This document shows, in pieces, positions 24,301 to 33,548 of a stretch of 64,000 nucleotides of DNA. The notes under the pieces were generated by a model, which saw only the letters and a program-made list of their open reading frames with translations, was not told where the DNA came from and did no database searches. The translations under genes were made by a program, and so were the position numbers. Numbering within the stretch: position 1 is the first letter of the stretch; every line of letters starts with the position of its first letter. The stretch spans positions 170,505-234,504 of the forward strand of contig NZ_JAMTCK010000016.1 of the NCBI RefSeq assembly GCF_024171785.1, written 5' to 3'. The DNA comes from Goodfellowiella coeruleoviolacea. Lineage in GTDB: Bacteria > Actinomycetota > Actinomycetes > Mycobacteriales > Pseudonocardiaceae.

Positions 24301-26217
24301 GTGGTGACGAGGCAATCCACGGAAACCAGGGCAGGCCAGAGCAACCCCACAGCCGCGGCGCGGGAGGAGCCGTACACACCTCCACCAGCAAGGGCCGACC
24401 GGCCCGGCACCACCGACCGAGTCGTGTTCGGGGTGGCCGCCGCCGTGGCCGTCGCCTTCGTGGCCTGGGGTGTCCTCGGCGCCGACTCGCTCGGGTCGGT
24501 CGCCGACGCGGCGCTGGGGTGGATCATCGCCAACCTGGGGTGGGCCTTTGTCCTGGTCTCCTCCGCGTTCGTGGTGTTCGCCCTGTGGTTGGCGCTGAGC
24601 CGCTACGGGAAGATCCCGCTGGGCCGGGACGACGAGAAGCCGGAGTTCCGCACCGTCTCCTGGGTCGCCATGATGTTCAGCGCCGGTATGGGCATCGGTC
24701 TGATGTTCTACGGCGTTAGCGAGCCGCTGGCCCACTTCGTTACACCCCCGCCCGGCACCCAGCCGGCGGATGTGGGCGAGGCCACAGAGGTGGCCATGGC
24801 GACCACCCTGTTCCACTGGACGCTGCACCCCTGGTCGATCTACGCCGTGGTCGGCCTGGCCATCGCCTACGGCAGCTTCCGGCGCGGTCGCAGCCAGCTG
24901 ATCAGCGCCGCGTTCGCGCCGCTGCTGGGCACCAGGCGGGTGCGGGGGCCGGCCGGCAAGACCATCGACGTGCTCGCCATCTTCGCCACCCTGTTCGGCT
25001 CGGCCGCCTCGCTGGGCCTGGGTGCGCTGCAGATCGGCAGCGGACTGCGCGCCGCCGGCTGGCTGGGGGAGACCGGCACCGGCCTGCTGGTCACCATCAT
25101 CGCCGTGCTCACCGTGGCGTTCGTGGCCTCGGCCGTGTCCGGGGTGGCCAAGGGCATCCAGTGGCTGTCCAACATCAACATGGTGTTGGCCGTGGTGCTG
25201 GCCGTGTTCCTGTTCGTGGTCGGCCCGACCGTGCTGATCCTGAACCTGGTGCCCACCTCGATCGGCGAGTACTTCCGCGACCTGGCCGCGATGGCCGCGC
25301 GCACCGCGGCCGCCGGTGGCGACGGCACCGAGACCTGGCTGTCCGGCTGGACGATCTTCTACTGGGCCTGGTGGATCTCGTGGACCCCGTTCGTCGGGAT
25401 GTTCATTGCCCGGATCAGCCGGGGCCGCACCATCCGCCAGTTCGTCGGCGGCGTCATCGTGGTGCCCAGCGTGGTCAGCCTGATCTGGTTCGCCATCCTC
25501 GGCGGCACCGCCATCGACGTGCAGCGCGGCGGCACCGACCTGGCCGGCCAGGCCAGCCAGGAGGCCCAGCTGTTCGGGCTGCTCGACCACTTCCCACTGG
25601 CCGCGGTCGCCGGCGTGGTGGTGATGGTGCTGGTCGCCATCTTCTTCGTGTCCGGCGCGGACGCCGCCTCGATCGTCATGGGCACGCTCTCCCAGAGGGG
25701 CTCGATCGAACCCACCAAGCGGGTGGTCGTGTTCTGGGGTGTGCTCACCGGCGCGGTCGCCGCGGTCATGCTCGTCGTGGGCCAGAAGGACGCCCTCACC
25801 GGGCTGCAGAACCTCACGATCATCGCGGCGCTGCCGTTCATGGTGGTCATGGTCGGGCTGTGCGTGTCACTGGCCCGCGACCTGCGCAGCGACCCACTCG
25901 TCCGGCGGGAGGAACGCATGGCTCAGGTGCTCGACGAGGTGACCGAACAGCTCGGTGACGTGCTCGCGGTCAGCGACACCACGGCCGCGCCGCCGGTCGA
26001 GGGCTCGACCGGTGCGGCAGCCGGTGACGGCACAGCGGCTGGCGACACCGGCGAGGCTGACGTCACCGGTGACACCGGTGACGTGGACGGCACCGGCGGC
26101 GCGGACCGGCCGGCGCGCACCGCCTCGGCGCACGTGGAGCGGGGCCGGGCCGTGCTCCGGGTGCCCCCGCACGTGGTCCAGGCCGAGCAGCAGGTCGCGG
26201 AACGCAGACGGCCATGA
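24301..26217 (+). CDS. BCCT-family betaine/choline/carnitine transporter
   Basis: A 638-aa secondary transporter for compatible solutes with about twelve membrane helices. GMGIGLMFYGVSEPLAHF (about 133-150) is the BetP-like glycine-rich helix linked to sodium coupling, and WWISWTPFVGMFIARIS (about 356-372) is the family signature with the aromatic substrate box. The C-terminal ~110 residues are acidic/Gly/Thr-rich and cytoplasmic, as in osmosensing BetP. Start uncertain: GTG at 24301 or 24304; a longer frame to 24052 is AT-rich and unlikely. The stop overlaps the permease start (ATGA). Confidence 0.85.
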   Translation: MVTRQSTETRAGQSNPTAAAREEPYTPPPARADRPGTTDRVVFGVAAAVAVAFVAWGVLGADSLGSVADAALGWIIANLGWAFVLVSSAFVVFALWLALSRYGKIPLGRDDEKPEFRTVSWVAMMFSAGMGIGLMFYGVSEPLAHFVTPPPGTQPADVGEATEVAMATTLFHWTLHPWSIYAVVGLAIAYGSFRRGRSQLISAAFAPLLGTRRVRGPAGKTIDVLAIFATLFGSAASLGLGALQIGSGLRAAGWLGETGTGLLVTIIAVLTVAFVASAVSGVAKGIQWLSNINMVLAVVLAVFLFVVGPTVLILNLVPTSIGEYFRDLAAMAARTAAAGGDGTETWLSGWTIFYWAWWISWTPFVGMFIARISRGRTIRQFVGGVIVVPSVVSLIWFAILGGTAIDVQRGGTDLAGQASQEAQLFGLLDHFPLAAVAGVVVMVLVAIFFVSGADAASIVMGTLSQRGSIEPTKRVVVFWGVLTGAVAAVMLVVGQKDALTGLQNLTIIAALPFMVVMVGLCVSLARDLRSDPLVRREERMAQVLDEVTEQLGDVLAVSDTTAAPPVEGSTGAAAGDGTAAGDTGEADVTGDTGDVDGTGGADRPARTASAHVERGRAVLRVPPHVVQAEQQVAERRRP

Positions 26218-26861
26218 GCTTCTGGGACTACGTGGGGTCGCGGTGGGCCCAGCTGCTCACCGACGCCTACCTGCACGCCAGCGCGGTGGTCCAGTGCGTG
26301 CTGCTGGCCACCGCGATCGGCGTGCTGCTGGGCATCGCGGTGTACCGCAGCCCGGTCGGCTCGACCGTGGCGACCGCGCTGACCAGCGCGATCCTCACGA
26401 TCCCCTCGTTCGCGCTGCTCGGGTTGCTGATCCCGCTGCTGGGCCTGGGCGTGCGCCCGACCGTGACCGCGCTCGTGCTGTACGGGCTGCTGCCGATCGT
26501 GCGCAACACCATCGTCGGCCTCGCCGGCGTGGACCGGGCGGTCACCGACGCGGCGCGCGGCATCGGCATGAGCCGGCTGGGTGTGCTCGGCCGGATCGAA
26601 CTGCGCCTGGCCTGGCCGGCGATCCTGGCCGGCATGCGGGTCAGCACCCAGATGCTGATGGGCATCGCCGCGATCGCCGCGTACGCCAAGGGGCCCGGCC
26701 TCGGCAACGTGATCTTCAGTGGGCTGTCCCGGGTCGGCAGCGCGAACGCCGTGAACATGGCACTGGCCGGCACGGTCGGCGTGGTGGTCCTGGCCCTGGT
26801 GCTGGACGGGATCTACGTGCTGATCGGCCGGCTGACAACGTCAAGGGGGATCCGTGGCTGA
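26214..26861 (+). CDS. ABC transporter permease, OpuB/ProW type
   Basis: A 215-aa permease with six hydrophobic segments. The ABC-interaction loop is clear: RAVTDAARGIGMSRLGVLGRIELRLAWPAILAG (EAA-type motif, about 105-140). LTIPSFALLGLLIPLLGLG matches the glycine betaine/choline/carnitine subfamily. Starts by ATGA overlap with the BCCT gene and its end overlaps the ATPase start by 8 bp. One of two distinct permeases, so the channel is probably a heterodimer like OpuBB/OpuBD. Confidence 0.9.
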   Translation: MSFWDYVGSRWAQLLTDAYLHASAVVQCVLLATAIGVLLGIAVYRSPVGSTVATALTSAILTIPSFALLGLLIPLLGLGVRPTVTALVLYGLLPIVRNTIVGLAGVDRAVTDAARGIGMSRLGVLGRIELRLAWPAILAGMRVSTQMLMGIAAIAAYAKGPGLGNVIFSGLSRVGSANAVNMALAGTVGVVVLALVLDGIYVLIGRLTTSRGIRG

Positions 26862-28152
26862 GCGAGCGGACACCACCGGGACCAACCCCGGTGGCGGAGG
26901 CGGCGGCGAGGTGAGCGGGGTCGACATCGTGCTCGACGAGGTCACCAAGCACTACCCCGGCACCGCCACCCCAGCCGTCGACCGGGTCAGCATGACCATC
27001 CCGGCCGGGGAGATCGTGGTCTTCGTCGGCCCGTCCGGGTGCGGCAAGACCACCACCATGCGGATGATCAACCGGTTGATCGAGCCGAGCAGCGGCCGGA
27101 TCACCATCGGCGGGCGGGACAACCGCTCGCTGGACGGCGACAAGCTGCGCCGCAACATCGGCTACGCCATCCAGCAGGCCGGGCTGTTCCCGCACCTGAC
27201 CGTCGGGCAGAACATCGGCGTGGTGCCCGGGCTGATCGGCTGGGACCGCAAGCGCATCGCCGAGCGGGTCGAGCAGATGCTCGACCTGGTCGGCCTGGAC
27301 CCGGGCCAGTTCCGGGACCGCTACCCGCGCCAGCTCTCCGGCGGCCAGCAGCAGCGCGTCGGCGTGGCCAGGGCACTGGCCGCCGACCCGCCCGTGCTGC
27401 TGATGGACGAGCCCTTCGGCGCGGTCGACCCGATCACCCGGGGGAACCTGCAGGACGAGCTGATGAGCCTGCAGGCCGAACTGCACAAGACCATCGTGTT
27501 CGTCACCCACGACTTCGACGAGGCGGTCAAGCTGGGCGACCGGATCGCGGTGCTGGGCAACCAGTCGCGGATCCTGCAGTACGACACGCCCGAGGCGATC
27601 CTGGCCAACCCGGCCGACGACACGGTCGCCGGGTTCGTCGGTGCCGGTGCCTCGCTCAAGCAGCTCACCCTGCGCCGGGTGCGGGACGTGCGGCTGGGGG
27701 ACGTGCCCACCGCACTGGTCACCGAGTCGCCCACCGAACTCCGGCAGCGGCTGGGCCCCCGGCGCGGCCGGGTCGGCCTGGTGCTCGACACGCGGCGCCG
27801 GCCGCTGCGCTGGGTGTCCGGCCCGGACCTGGCCGTGGCGCGCACCCTGCACACCGCCGGGCGGGCGGTGGAGGACACCGTCACCACCCAGTCCACGCTG
27901 CACGACGCGCTGGAGGCCATCCTCACCGACGCCAACGGGCTGGCCGTGGTCACCCGGGGGCACGGCGAGTACGTCGGGGTGGTCGACATCGACACGGTGA
28001 TGGCCACCATCCGGCAGTTGCGTGAGGACTACGGCGAGGACGACGGCGGTGACGGCACGGACGGCACCGGCGGCACCGGCGGCACCGGCGGTGGGGCCGG
28101 GGGCGGGGCCGGGGCGCCGGCGGCCGGCGGGCCGGTGGAGTTCCGGTCATGA
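26854..28152 (+). CDS. ABC transporter ATPase, OpuBA/ProV type
   Basis: A 432-aa ATPase that powers osmoprotectant import. Walker A GPSGCGKTT (about 60-68), signature LSGGQQQRV (about 162-170), Walker B VLLMDEPFGAVD (about 180-191) and the switch His in FVTHDFDEA are all intact. The C-terminal third holds a CBS-type regulatory region (VTTQSTLHDALEAILTDANGLAVV), which in OpuA senses ionic strength. It ends in an acidic then Gly/Thr-rich tail (GTGGTGGTGGGAGGG). GTG start inside the preceding gene. Confidence 0.92.
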   Translation: MAERADTTGTNPGGGGGGEVSGVDIVLDEVTKHYPGTATPAVDRVSMTIPAGEIVVFVGPSGCGKTTTMRMINRLIEPSSGRITIGGRDNRSLDGDKLRRNIGYAIQQAGLFPHLTVGQNIGVVPGLIGWDRKRIAERVEQMLDLVGLDPGQFRDRYPRQLSGGQQQRVGVARALAADPPVLLMDEPFGAVDPITRGNLQDELMSLQAELHKTIVFVTHDFDEAVKLGDRIAVLGNQSRILQYDTPEAILANPADDTVAGFVGAGASLKQLTLRRVRDVRLGDVPTALVTESPTELRQRLGPRRGRVGLVLDTRRRPLRWVSGPDLAVARTLHTAGRAVEDTVTTQSTLHDALEAILTDANGLAVVTRGHGEYVGVVDIDTVMATIRQLREDYGEDDGGDGTDGTGGTGGTGGGAGGGAGAPAAGGPVEFRS

Positions 28153-28913
28153 GCACCACGTTCACCGCCGACTCCGGCTCGTCGCGCGCGGACCGGTTCC
28201 GGCTGTTCGGCCAGCCCGTGGCCGTGCTGCTGGTGCTGGCCGGGGTGCTGTTCTGGGCGTTCACCCGGGAGCTGGACGACATCGAGCGGCGCAACATCAA
28301 CCTCACCAGCCTCTTGGACCACACCTGGCAGCACGTGCTGCTGACCGTGGCGGTCGCGGTGATCGTGGTGGTGGTGGCCGTGCCGCTGGGCGTGGTGCTG
28401 ACCAGGCCGTGGGCCAGGGCGGCGGCCCCGGTCGTGCTGGCCGTGGCCAACATCGGGCAGGCCGCGCCCTCGGTCGGCCTGCTGGTGCTGTTCTTCCTGG
28501 CCACCAGCGCCACCGGGTTCTGGGTGGCGGTGCTGCCGCTGGCCTTCTACGCGCTGCTGCCGGTGCTGCGCAACACCATGCTCGGCCTGCGCCAGGTGGA
28601 CCGCACGCTGATCGACGCCGGGCGCGGCATCGGCATGTCCGCGGTCGGCGTGCTCGGCCGGATCGAACTGCCCCTGGCCGTGCCCTACATCCTCGCCGGC
28701 CTGCGCACCTCCCTGGTGCTCGCGGTGGGCACCGCCACGCTGGCGTTCTTCGTGCAGGGCGGCGGTCTCGGCGTGCTCATCGACACCGGCTACAAGCTGG
28801 GCCGGCCGGCGATCCTGGTGGTCGGCGCGGTGCTGGCGGCCGCACTGGCCCTGCTCGTCGACTGGCTCGGCGGCCTGGCCGAGCAGCTGCTGGGACCACG
28901 GGGGTTGCGATGA
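28149..28913 (+). CDS. ABC transporter permease, second subunit, OpuB/ProW type
   Basis: A 254-aa permease with six membrane segments and the EAA-type loop RTLIDAGRGIGMSAVGVLGRIELPLAVPYILAG. NIGQAAPSVGLLVLFFLA is typical of the betaine/choline permeases. The sequence is clearly paralogous to the other permease of the operon. Overlaps the ATPase stop and the binding-protein start by four bases each, so all subunits are made in step. Confidence 0.9.
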   Translation: MSTTFTADSGSSRADRFRLFGQPVAVLLVLAGVLFWAFTRELDDIERRNINLTSLLDHTWQHVLLTVAVAVIVVVVAVPLGVVLTRPWARAAAPVVLAVANIGQAAPSVGLLVLFFLATSATGFWVAVLPLAFYALLPVLRNTMLGLRQVDRTLIDAGRGIGMSAVGVLGRIELPLAVPYILAGLRTSLVLAVGTATLAFFVQGGGLGVLIDTGYKLGRPAILVVGAVLAAALALLVDWLGGLAEQLLGPRGLR

Positions 28914-29899
28914 GACGGCGACGTCGGCTGCTCCGGGCCAGCGCCCTGCTGCTGGTCGCGGCGGCGAGCGCGGTGCTCGCCGGGTGCGGCCTGTCCTCGG
29001 GTGCGGCCGTGCCGCTGCGGGTCGGCCCCGGCTCGATCACGCCCGTCCGTGAACTCGACGGGGTGGAGCTGACCGTCGGCTCCAAGGACTTCACCGAGAA
29101 CATCGTGCTCGGCTACATCGCCGAACTCGCGCTGGAGGCGGCCGGCGCCGACGTGCAGGACCTCACCAACATCCAGGGCTCCAACAGCGGTCGCAACGCA
29201 CTGCTCGGCGGCCAGATGGACCTGTACTGGGAGTACACCGGCACGGCCTGGATCAGCTACATGGGACACACCAACCCGATACCCGATCCGCAACAGCAGT
29301 TCGACGCGGTGGCCAAGGCCGACGAGGCCAACGGGATCGTCTGGACCGCGCTGTCCCCGCTGAACAACACCTACGCGTTCGCCGTGAACCAGGACGCCGC
29401 CGCCCGCTACGGGCTGAACAGCCTCTCGGACATGGTGCGGGTGGTGCACGAGGACCCGAGCGCGGCCACGTTCTGCCTGGAGACCGAGTTCGCCAACCGC
29501 AACGACGGCTTCCCCGGCATGCAGCAGGCCTACGGGTTCAGCGTGCCGCCCGAGGCCGTGAAGATCCTGGGCACCGGCGCGGTGTACCCGGCCACCGTCG
29601 AGGGCCGCACCTGCACCTTCGGCGAGGTGTTCACCACCGACGGCCGCATCCTGGCGCTGAACCTGAAGGTGCTCGACGACGACAAGAAGTTCTTCCCGCA
29701 GTACAACGCGGCCGTGGTGGTGCGCAAGCAGGTGCTGGACCGCTACCCGCAGATCAGCCAGGTGCTGGACCCGATCGCCAGGCGGCTGAACAACGACGTG
29801 ATGCTGCGGCTGAACGCCGAGGTCGACGTGAACGGCCGCGACCCGGCCGACGTGGCCCGCGACTGGCTGGTTCAGGAGGGCTTCGTCAGCATGCCCTGA
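28910..29899 (+). CDS. glycine betaine/choline-type ABC substrate-binding lipoprotein
   Basis: A 329-aa exported lipoprotein. Basic N-terminus, hydrophobic stretch and lipobox VLAGC with the modified Cys at residue 26. The mature part is an OpuAC/OsmX domain: ELTVGSKDFTENIVLGYIAELALEAAGADV, then LGGQMDLYWEYTGTAWISY. In this family aromatic residues such as those in YWEYTGTAW cage the quaternary ammonium group. Last gene of the five-gene operon; its 3' end overlaps that of the convergent sigma-factor gene by 14 bp. Confidence 0.9.
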   Translation: MRRRRRLLRASALLLVAAASAVLAGCGLSSGAAVPLRVGPGSITPVRELDGVELTVGSKDFTENIVLGYIAELALEAAGADVQDLTNIQGSNSGRNALLGGQMDLYWEYTGTAWISYMGHTNPIPDPQQQFDAVAKADEANGIVWTALSPLNNTYAFAVNQDAAARYGLNSLSDMVRVVHEDPSAATFCLETEFANRNDGFPGMQQAYGFSVPPEAVKILGTGAVYPATVEGRTCTFGEVFTTDGRILALNLKVLDDDKKFFPQYNAAVVVRKQVLDRYPQISQVLDPIARRLNNDVMLRLNAEVDVNGRDPADVARDWLVQEGFVSMP

Positions 29900-31007
29900 C
29901 CAGCGGTGTCAGCGGTGTCAGCGGTGTCAGCGAGGGCGCGGCCGGGGCCGCGCGGTCCGCGCCGGTGCCGGCCGCCGGCAGGTGCTCGGGCAGGCCGAAG
30001 CGGGGGAACAGCTCCGGGGTGAAGAAGCTGACCACGTGGCTGACGCCCGCGCCGGTGACGGTGAGCACGTGCAGGCAGAACGGCCGGTGGCCGCCGTCCT
30101 CGGCGCGCAGGTACAGGCCGAACGCGGGCTGGCCGTTGGCCCGGCACGGGATCAGCCGCAGATCGCCAGGGCCCCGGGCCGGGCACTGGGTGTCGACCAG
30201 CGTGCCGATCTGGTCCGGGCCCCGGTACCAGTCGGCGAACGGCGGCATCTCCCACACCGCGTCCGCGGTGAACAGCGCCACGATCGCGGGAATGTCCTTG
30301 GCCTCGAACGCGGCCACGTACCGGTCGAGCAGTTCGCGCTCGTGCGCGGCGGTGGGTTCGCTGACCGCGTCCCGGCTGGGCGCGGCCTGGTCGAGTTGCG
30401 CCCTGGCGCGCTGCAGCATGCTGTTGACCGCCGCCGTCGTGGTGTCCAGTGCCTCGGCCACCTCAGCGGCCCGCCAGCGCAGCACGTCCCGCAGGATCAG
30501 CACGGCGCGCTGGCGCGGCGGCAGGAACTGCATGGCGGCCACGAACGCCAGCCGGATGCTCTCCCGCGCGGTGACCACCGCGGCTGGGTCGGCCTGGTCC
30601 ACGTCGATCGCGGTGTCCGGGACCGGCTCCAGCCACGGCACCTCGGGCAGGTCCACCGGGGCCTCGGTCGGATCGGAACCGGGCCGGCCGAGACCGGTCG
30701 GCAGCGGCCGCCGGCCGCGGCCCTCCAGCGCGGTCAGGCAGGTCCTGGTCGCGATCCGGTGCAGCCAGGTGCGCAGCGACGACCGCCCCTCGAACCGGTC
30801 GTAGGCGCGCCACGCCCGCAGGTAGGTCTCCTGGACCAGGTCCTCGGCGTCGTGCAGCGAGCCCAGCATGCGGTAGCAGTGCGCGAGCAGTTCCCGCCGC
30901 AGCGGGTTGGCCTGCCGCAGGAAGTCGTCGGCACCCCAGCTCTGCCCGGGCTGGACCTGGTCACCGGGGTCACCACGGCTCTCCCCAGGCTGCGCGGTGG
31001 TCGACAT
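29886..31007 (-). CDS. ECF sigma factor with C-terminal SnoaL-like domain
   Basis: A 373-aa sigma-70 family protein. Sigma2 spans about residues 35-105 (LLAHCYRMLGSLHDAEDLVQETYLRAWRAYDRFEG), sigma4 about 150-205 (LPPRQRAVLILRDVLRWRAAEVAEALDTT), and a SnoaL/NTF2-like domain follows (YVAAFEAKDIPAIVALFTADAVWEMPP). This is the SigG/ECF56-like arrangement, where the extra domain replaces an anti-sigma factor in controlling activity. AGGGGAGAGCGGTC precedes the ATG. A 9-bp repeat (29904-29932) encodes LTPLTPLTPL near the C-terminus. Confidence 0.88.
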   Translation of the reverse strand: MSTTAQPGESRGDPGDQVQPGQSWGADDFLRQANPLRRELLAHCYRMLGSLHDAEDLVQETYLRAWRAYDRFEGRSSLRTWLHRIATRTCLTALEGRGRRPLPTGLGRPGSDPTEAPVDLPEVPWLEPVPDTAIDVDQADPAAVVTARESIRLAFVAAMQFLPPRQRAVLILRDVLRWRAAEVAEALDTTTAAVNSMLQRARAQLDQAAPSRDAVSEPTAAHERELLDRYVAAFEAKDIPAIVALFTADAVWEMPPFADWYRGPDQIGTLVDTQCPARGPGDLRLIPCRANGQPAFGLYLRAEDGGHRPFCLHVLTVTGAGVSHVVSFFTPELFPRFGLPEHLPAAGTGADRAAPAAPSLTPLTPLTPLVRAC

Positions 31008-31023
31008 GACCGCTCTCCCCTCT

Positions 31024-31098
31024 GCCGTTTTCCCCAGCGCCGTTCTGCCCAGCGCCGTTTTCCCCAGCGCCGTTTTCCCGAGCGCGCCGTTCTCCCCT
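31024..31098. repeat. 15-bp tandem repeat upstream of the ECF gene
   Basis: Four and a half copies of a 15-bp unit GCCGTTTTCCCCAGC (variants with TTCTGC or CGAGC), starting 17 bp before the sigma-factor start codon. It would lie in the leader or promoter of that gene and contains no hairpin. Confidence 0.75.
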
Positions 31099-31244
31099 TG
31101 GGCCGCGTCGGCGGCACCCGGGGCCGACCGGCTCGGACAGCCCCGGCTCGGTTATAGCGGTGGGCACCGACAAAACCCGGCGTGACACCGAACCGCCCAG
31201 GCGGAGGCGACCTGACCGCCACCGGATCGGGTGACTGGCCCGTG

Positions 31245-31724
31245 TCACACGCCGAGGTGGCGGAGCAGGTCGTCCTCGATCTGGTCCAGCTCGGCGGCGA
31301 CCGCCCGGTGCGCCGGCCGGCGCCGGACCGAGGGCATCCGCTCGGCCGCGCGCACCGCGACCGCCAGCGTCTCCAGCCGGGCCTGGGCCTGGTCGGCGAA
31401 GGCCAGGGCGGCGGCGTCCGGGGCGGAGGGGGCCAGCCGGCCGGCCCGCAGCGCGGCCAGCACCCGCGACACCCCGGCGATGCGGGCGTGCAGCCGGGCG
31501 CCCCGGCCGGTGAACTCGGGCAGGTCCGCCACGGGCACGCCGAGCTGGCGGGCGCGGAACCGGTCGTAGCCGTCCCGGATCGTGCCGGCCGCGCGCACCG
31601 CGAACGGCAGCACCACCGGCGCGAGCGCCGGGCCGACCACCTTGGCGATGCCCAGCAGGTTGCGCACCCTGCCCGGGGTGAGGCGGCCACGCCGCGCCCC
31701 GGTACGCCTGTTGCCTGCTGCCAT
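31245..31724 (-). CDS. DUF6474-like conserved protein
   Basis: A 159-aa basic protein. It begins with a basic tail (MAAGNRRTGARRGRLTPGRVRNLLG) then the core IAKVVGPALAPVVLPFAVRAAGTIRDGYDRFRARQLGV and a helical region with regularly spaced Ala/Leu (RLETLAVAVRAAERM). This matches a conserved actinobacterial family of unknown function often encoded divergently from a RecB-like nuclease, as here. GGAGGTGGGAGCC precedes the ATG. The moderate hydrophobic stretch is not long enough for a clear membrane anchor. Confidence 0.7.
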   Translation of the reverse strand: MAAGNRRTGARRGRLTPGRVRNLLGIAKVVGPALAPVVLPFAVRAAGTIRDGYDRFRARQLGVPVADLPEFTGRGARLHARIAGVSRVLAALRAGRLAPSAPDAAALAFADQAQARLETLAVAVRAAERMPSVRRRPAHRAVAAELDQIEDDLLRHLGV

Positions 31725-31865
31725 GGCTCCCACCTCCACCACACGCGACTGCCGACACCGAACAGTAGAACGATCAGTGACGCCGGGCACCGCGGACGCG
31801 CGGCAGGCCGCGACATGGGCCGGTGGTGGGCCGGGCCGTCGTGGGCTCGACATACCCTGGGCTGT

Positions 31866-33515
31866 GTGACGTCCAGAGTGCTGCTCGATGCCGGAGTTGT
31901 GACACGTTGCCGGCGGCGGGTGCACCTGGAGCACGACCCGGCCATGGCGGACGCGCCGCAGGCGCCGCTGGACCCGGTCGGCGCGCAGCGCAAGGCCGAC
32001 GCCGTGGCGCACCGCCAGCTGGTCGCCGGCCAGTTGGCCGCGCTGGCCGGCGACGACTGGACCGAGATCCCCACCGGCGCCGACGTGTCCGCCGCCGACC
32101 GGGAGGCCGCCACCCTGGCCGCGTTACGCGCGGGCGCCCGGCTCGTGTGGGGCGCGCAACTCCCGAGGGACTTCGACGGCGGTCGGCGCGGTGGCATCGA
32201 CCTGCTGGTCCGCGACGGCGACGGCTACGTGCCGGTGCTGGTGGTGCGGCACAAGGTCACCGACCGGGGCGCGGGCGCCCGCACCTCGCCACTGCACCAC
32301 CTGGTCCACCTGGCGCCGGGTGGACGCGTGGACCCGGAGCGCAAGGTCCGGCCGCAGCCCCGCGACCAGCTCCGGCTCGCCCACGTCCAGCGGCTGCTGC
32401 AGGCCGCCGGGTTCGCCGCCACCGGCCGGGCCACCGGCGGCGTGGTCGGCATGGACGGCGACGTGGTCGTCTGGCACGACCTGGACGCGCCGACCTGGCC
32501 GGGCGGTCGCACCGCCCTGGACGAGTACGACACGCGGTTCGCCGACCGGCTGGCCGTGGCCGAGGCCGCCGCCGCCCGGGCCGAGCCGCTGGCCCGGCCG
32601 TCGCGGATCGTGGAGTGCCGGCGCTGCCCGTGGTGGCCGACCTGCGAGGCCGAGCTGACCGGCGGCCGGGACGTGAGCCTGGTGGTGCGCGGCGAGGACG
32701 CGGTGGTGCTGCGCAAGGTGGGCGTGGACACGGTGGACCAGCTCGCCGCGCTGGACCCGACTGCGGAACCACCGGCCGTGCTGGTCGGCATGCCCTTCCC
32801 GGACGCCGTGGTGCTGGCCCGCGCCTGGCTGCGCCAGCTGACCGCGATCCGGCGGGTGCCCCAGGTGCGGGTGCCCAGGGCCGACGTCGAGGTCGACGTG
32901 GACATGGAGAGCTTCGGCGACGCCGGCGCCTACCTGTGGGGCTGCCTGCTGTCCGGCGCCGACATCGGCGAACCGCACGGCTACCGGGCGTTCGTCACCT
33001 GGGACCCGCTGCCCTGCGCGGACGAGGCGCGTTCGTTCGCCGAGTTCTGGACCTGGCTGACCCGGGTGCGCGACCTGGCCAGGCGGCGCGGGCTGAGCTT
33101 CCGCGCCTACTGCTACAACGAGCTGGCGGAGAACCGCTGGCTGCTCGCCTCGGCCGAGCGGTTCGCCGGCCAGCCCGGGGTGCCGCGCATCGGCCAGGTC
33201 CGCCGGTTCATCGCCTCCGACGCCTGGTTCGACCTGTTCGGCAGCGTGCGCGACCAGTTCCTGTGCGCGCACGGCAAGGGGCTCAAGACCGTGGCGCCGC
33301 TCGCCGGGTTCTCCTGGCGGGACCCGGAGGCCGGCGGCGAGAACTCCATGCGCTGGTACCGCGACGCCGTGGCCATGGACGGTGGCGAACCCGACCACAG
33401 CCAGCGGCGTCGGCTGCTGGAGTACAACGAGGACGACGTGCGGGCCACCTGGGCGCTGCGGAGCTGGATGTCCTCCCCGGCGGTCCAGGACCTGCCCTAC
33501 GCCGCCGACCTGTGA
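31866..33515 (+). CDS. TM0106-family RecB-like nuclease
   Basis: A 549-aa putative nuclease. The N-terminal half resembles a PD-(D/E)XK RecB-type domain (RRRVHLEHDPA..., GGIDLLVRDGDGYVPVLVVRHK), followed by a zinc-like cysteine motif CRRCPWWPTC (about residue 250). The C-terminal half is an RNase H-like 3'-5' exonuclease domain: VDVDMESFGD (about 338, metal Asp/Glu), later YCYNELAEN and LLEYNEDDVRATWALRSWM, whose Asp residues complete the site. No ribosome site precedes the GTG, but TACCCT is 7 nt upstream (leaderless). Role in repair is likely but not proven. Confidence 0.85.
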   Translation: MTSRVLLDAGVVTRCRRRVHLEHDPAMADAPQAPLDPVGAQRKADAVAHRQLVAGQLAALAGDDWTEIPTGADVSAADREAATLAALRAGARLVWGAQLPRDFDGGRRGGIDLLVRDGDGYVPVLVVRHKVTDRGAGARTSPLHHLVHLAPGGRVDPERKVRPQPRDQLRLAHVQRLLQAAGFAATGRATGGVVGMDGDVVVWHDLDAPTWPGGRTALDEYDTRFADRLAVAEAAAARAEPLARPSRIVECRRCPWWPTCEAELTGGRDVSLVVRGEDAVVLRKVGVDTVDQLAALDPTAEPPAVLVGMPFPDAVVLARAWLRQLTAIRRVPQVRVPRADVEVDVDMESFGDAGAYLWGCLLSGADIGEPHGYRAFVTWDPLPCADEARSFAEFWTWLTRVRDLARRRGLSFRAYCYNELAENRWLLASAERFAGQPGVPRIGQVRRFIASDAWFDLFGSVRDQFLCAHGKGLKTVAPLAGFSWRDPEAGGENSMRWYRDAVAMDGGEPDHSQRRRLLEYNEDDVRATWALRSWMSSPAVQDLPYAADL

Positions 33516-33548
33516 GCCCGGCCCGCCGTCGGACAGCGGTTCGCGGCC

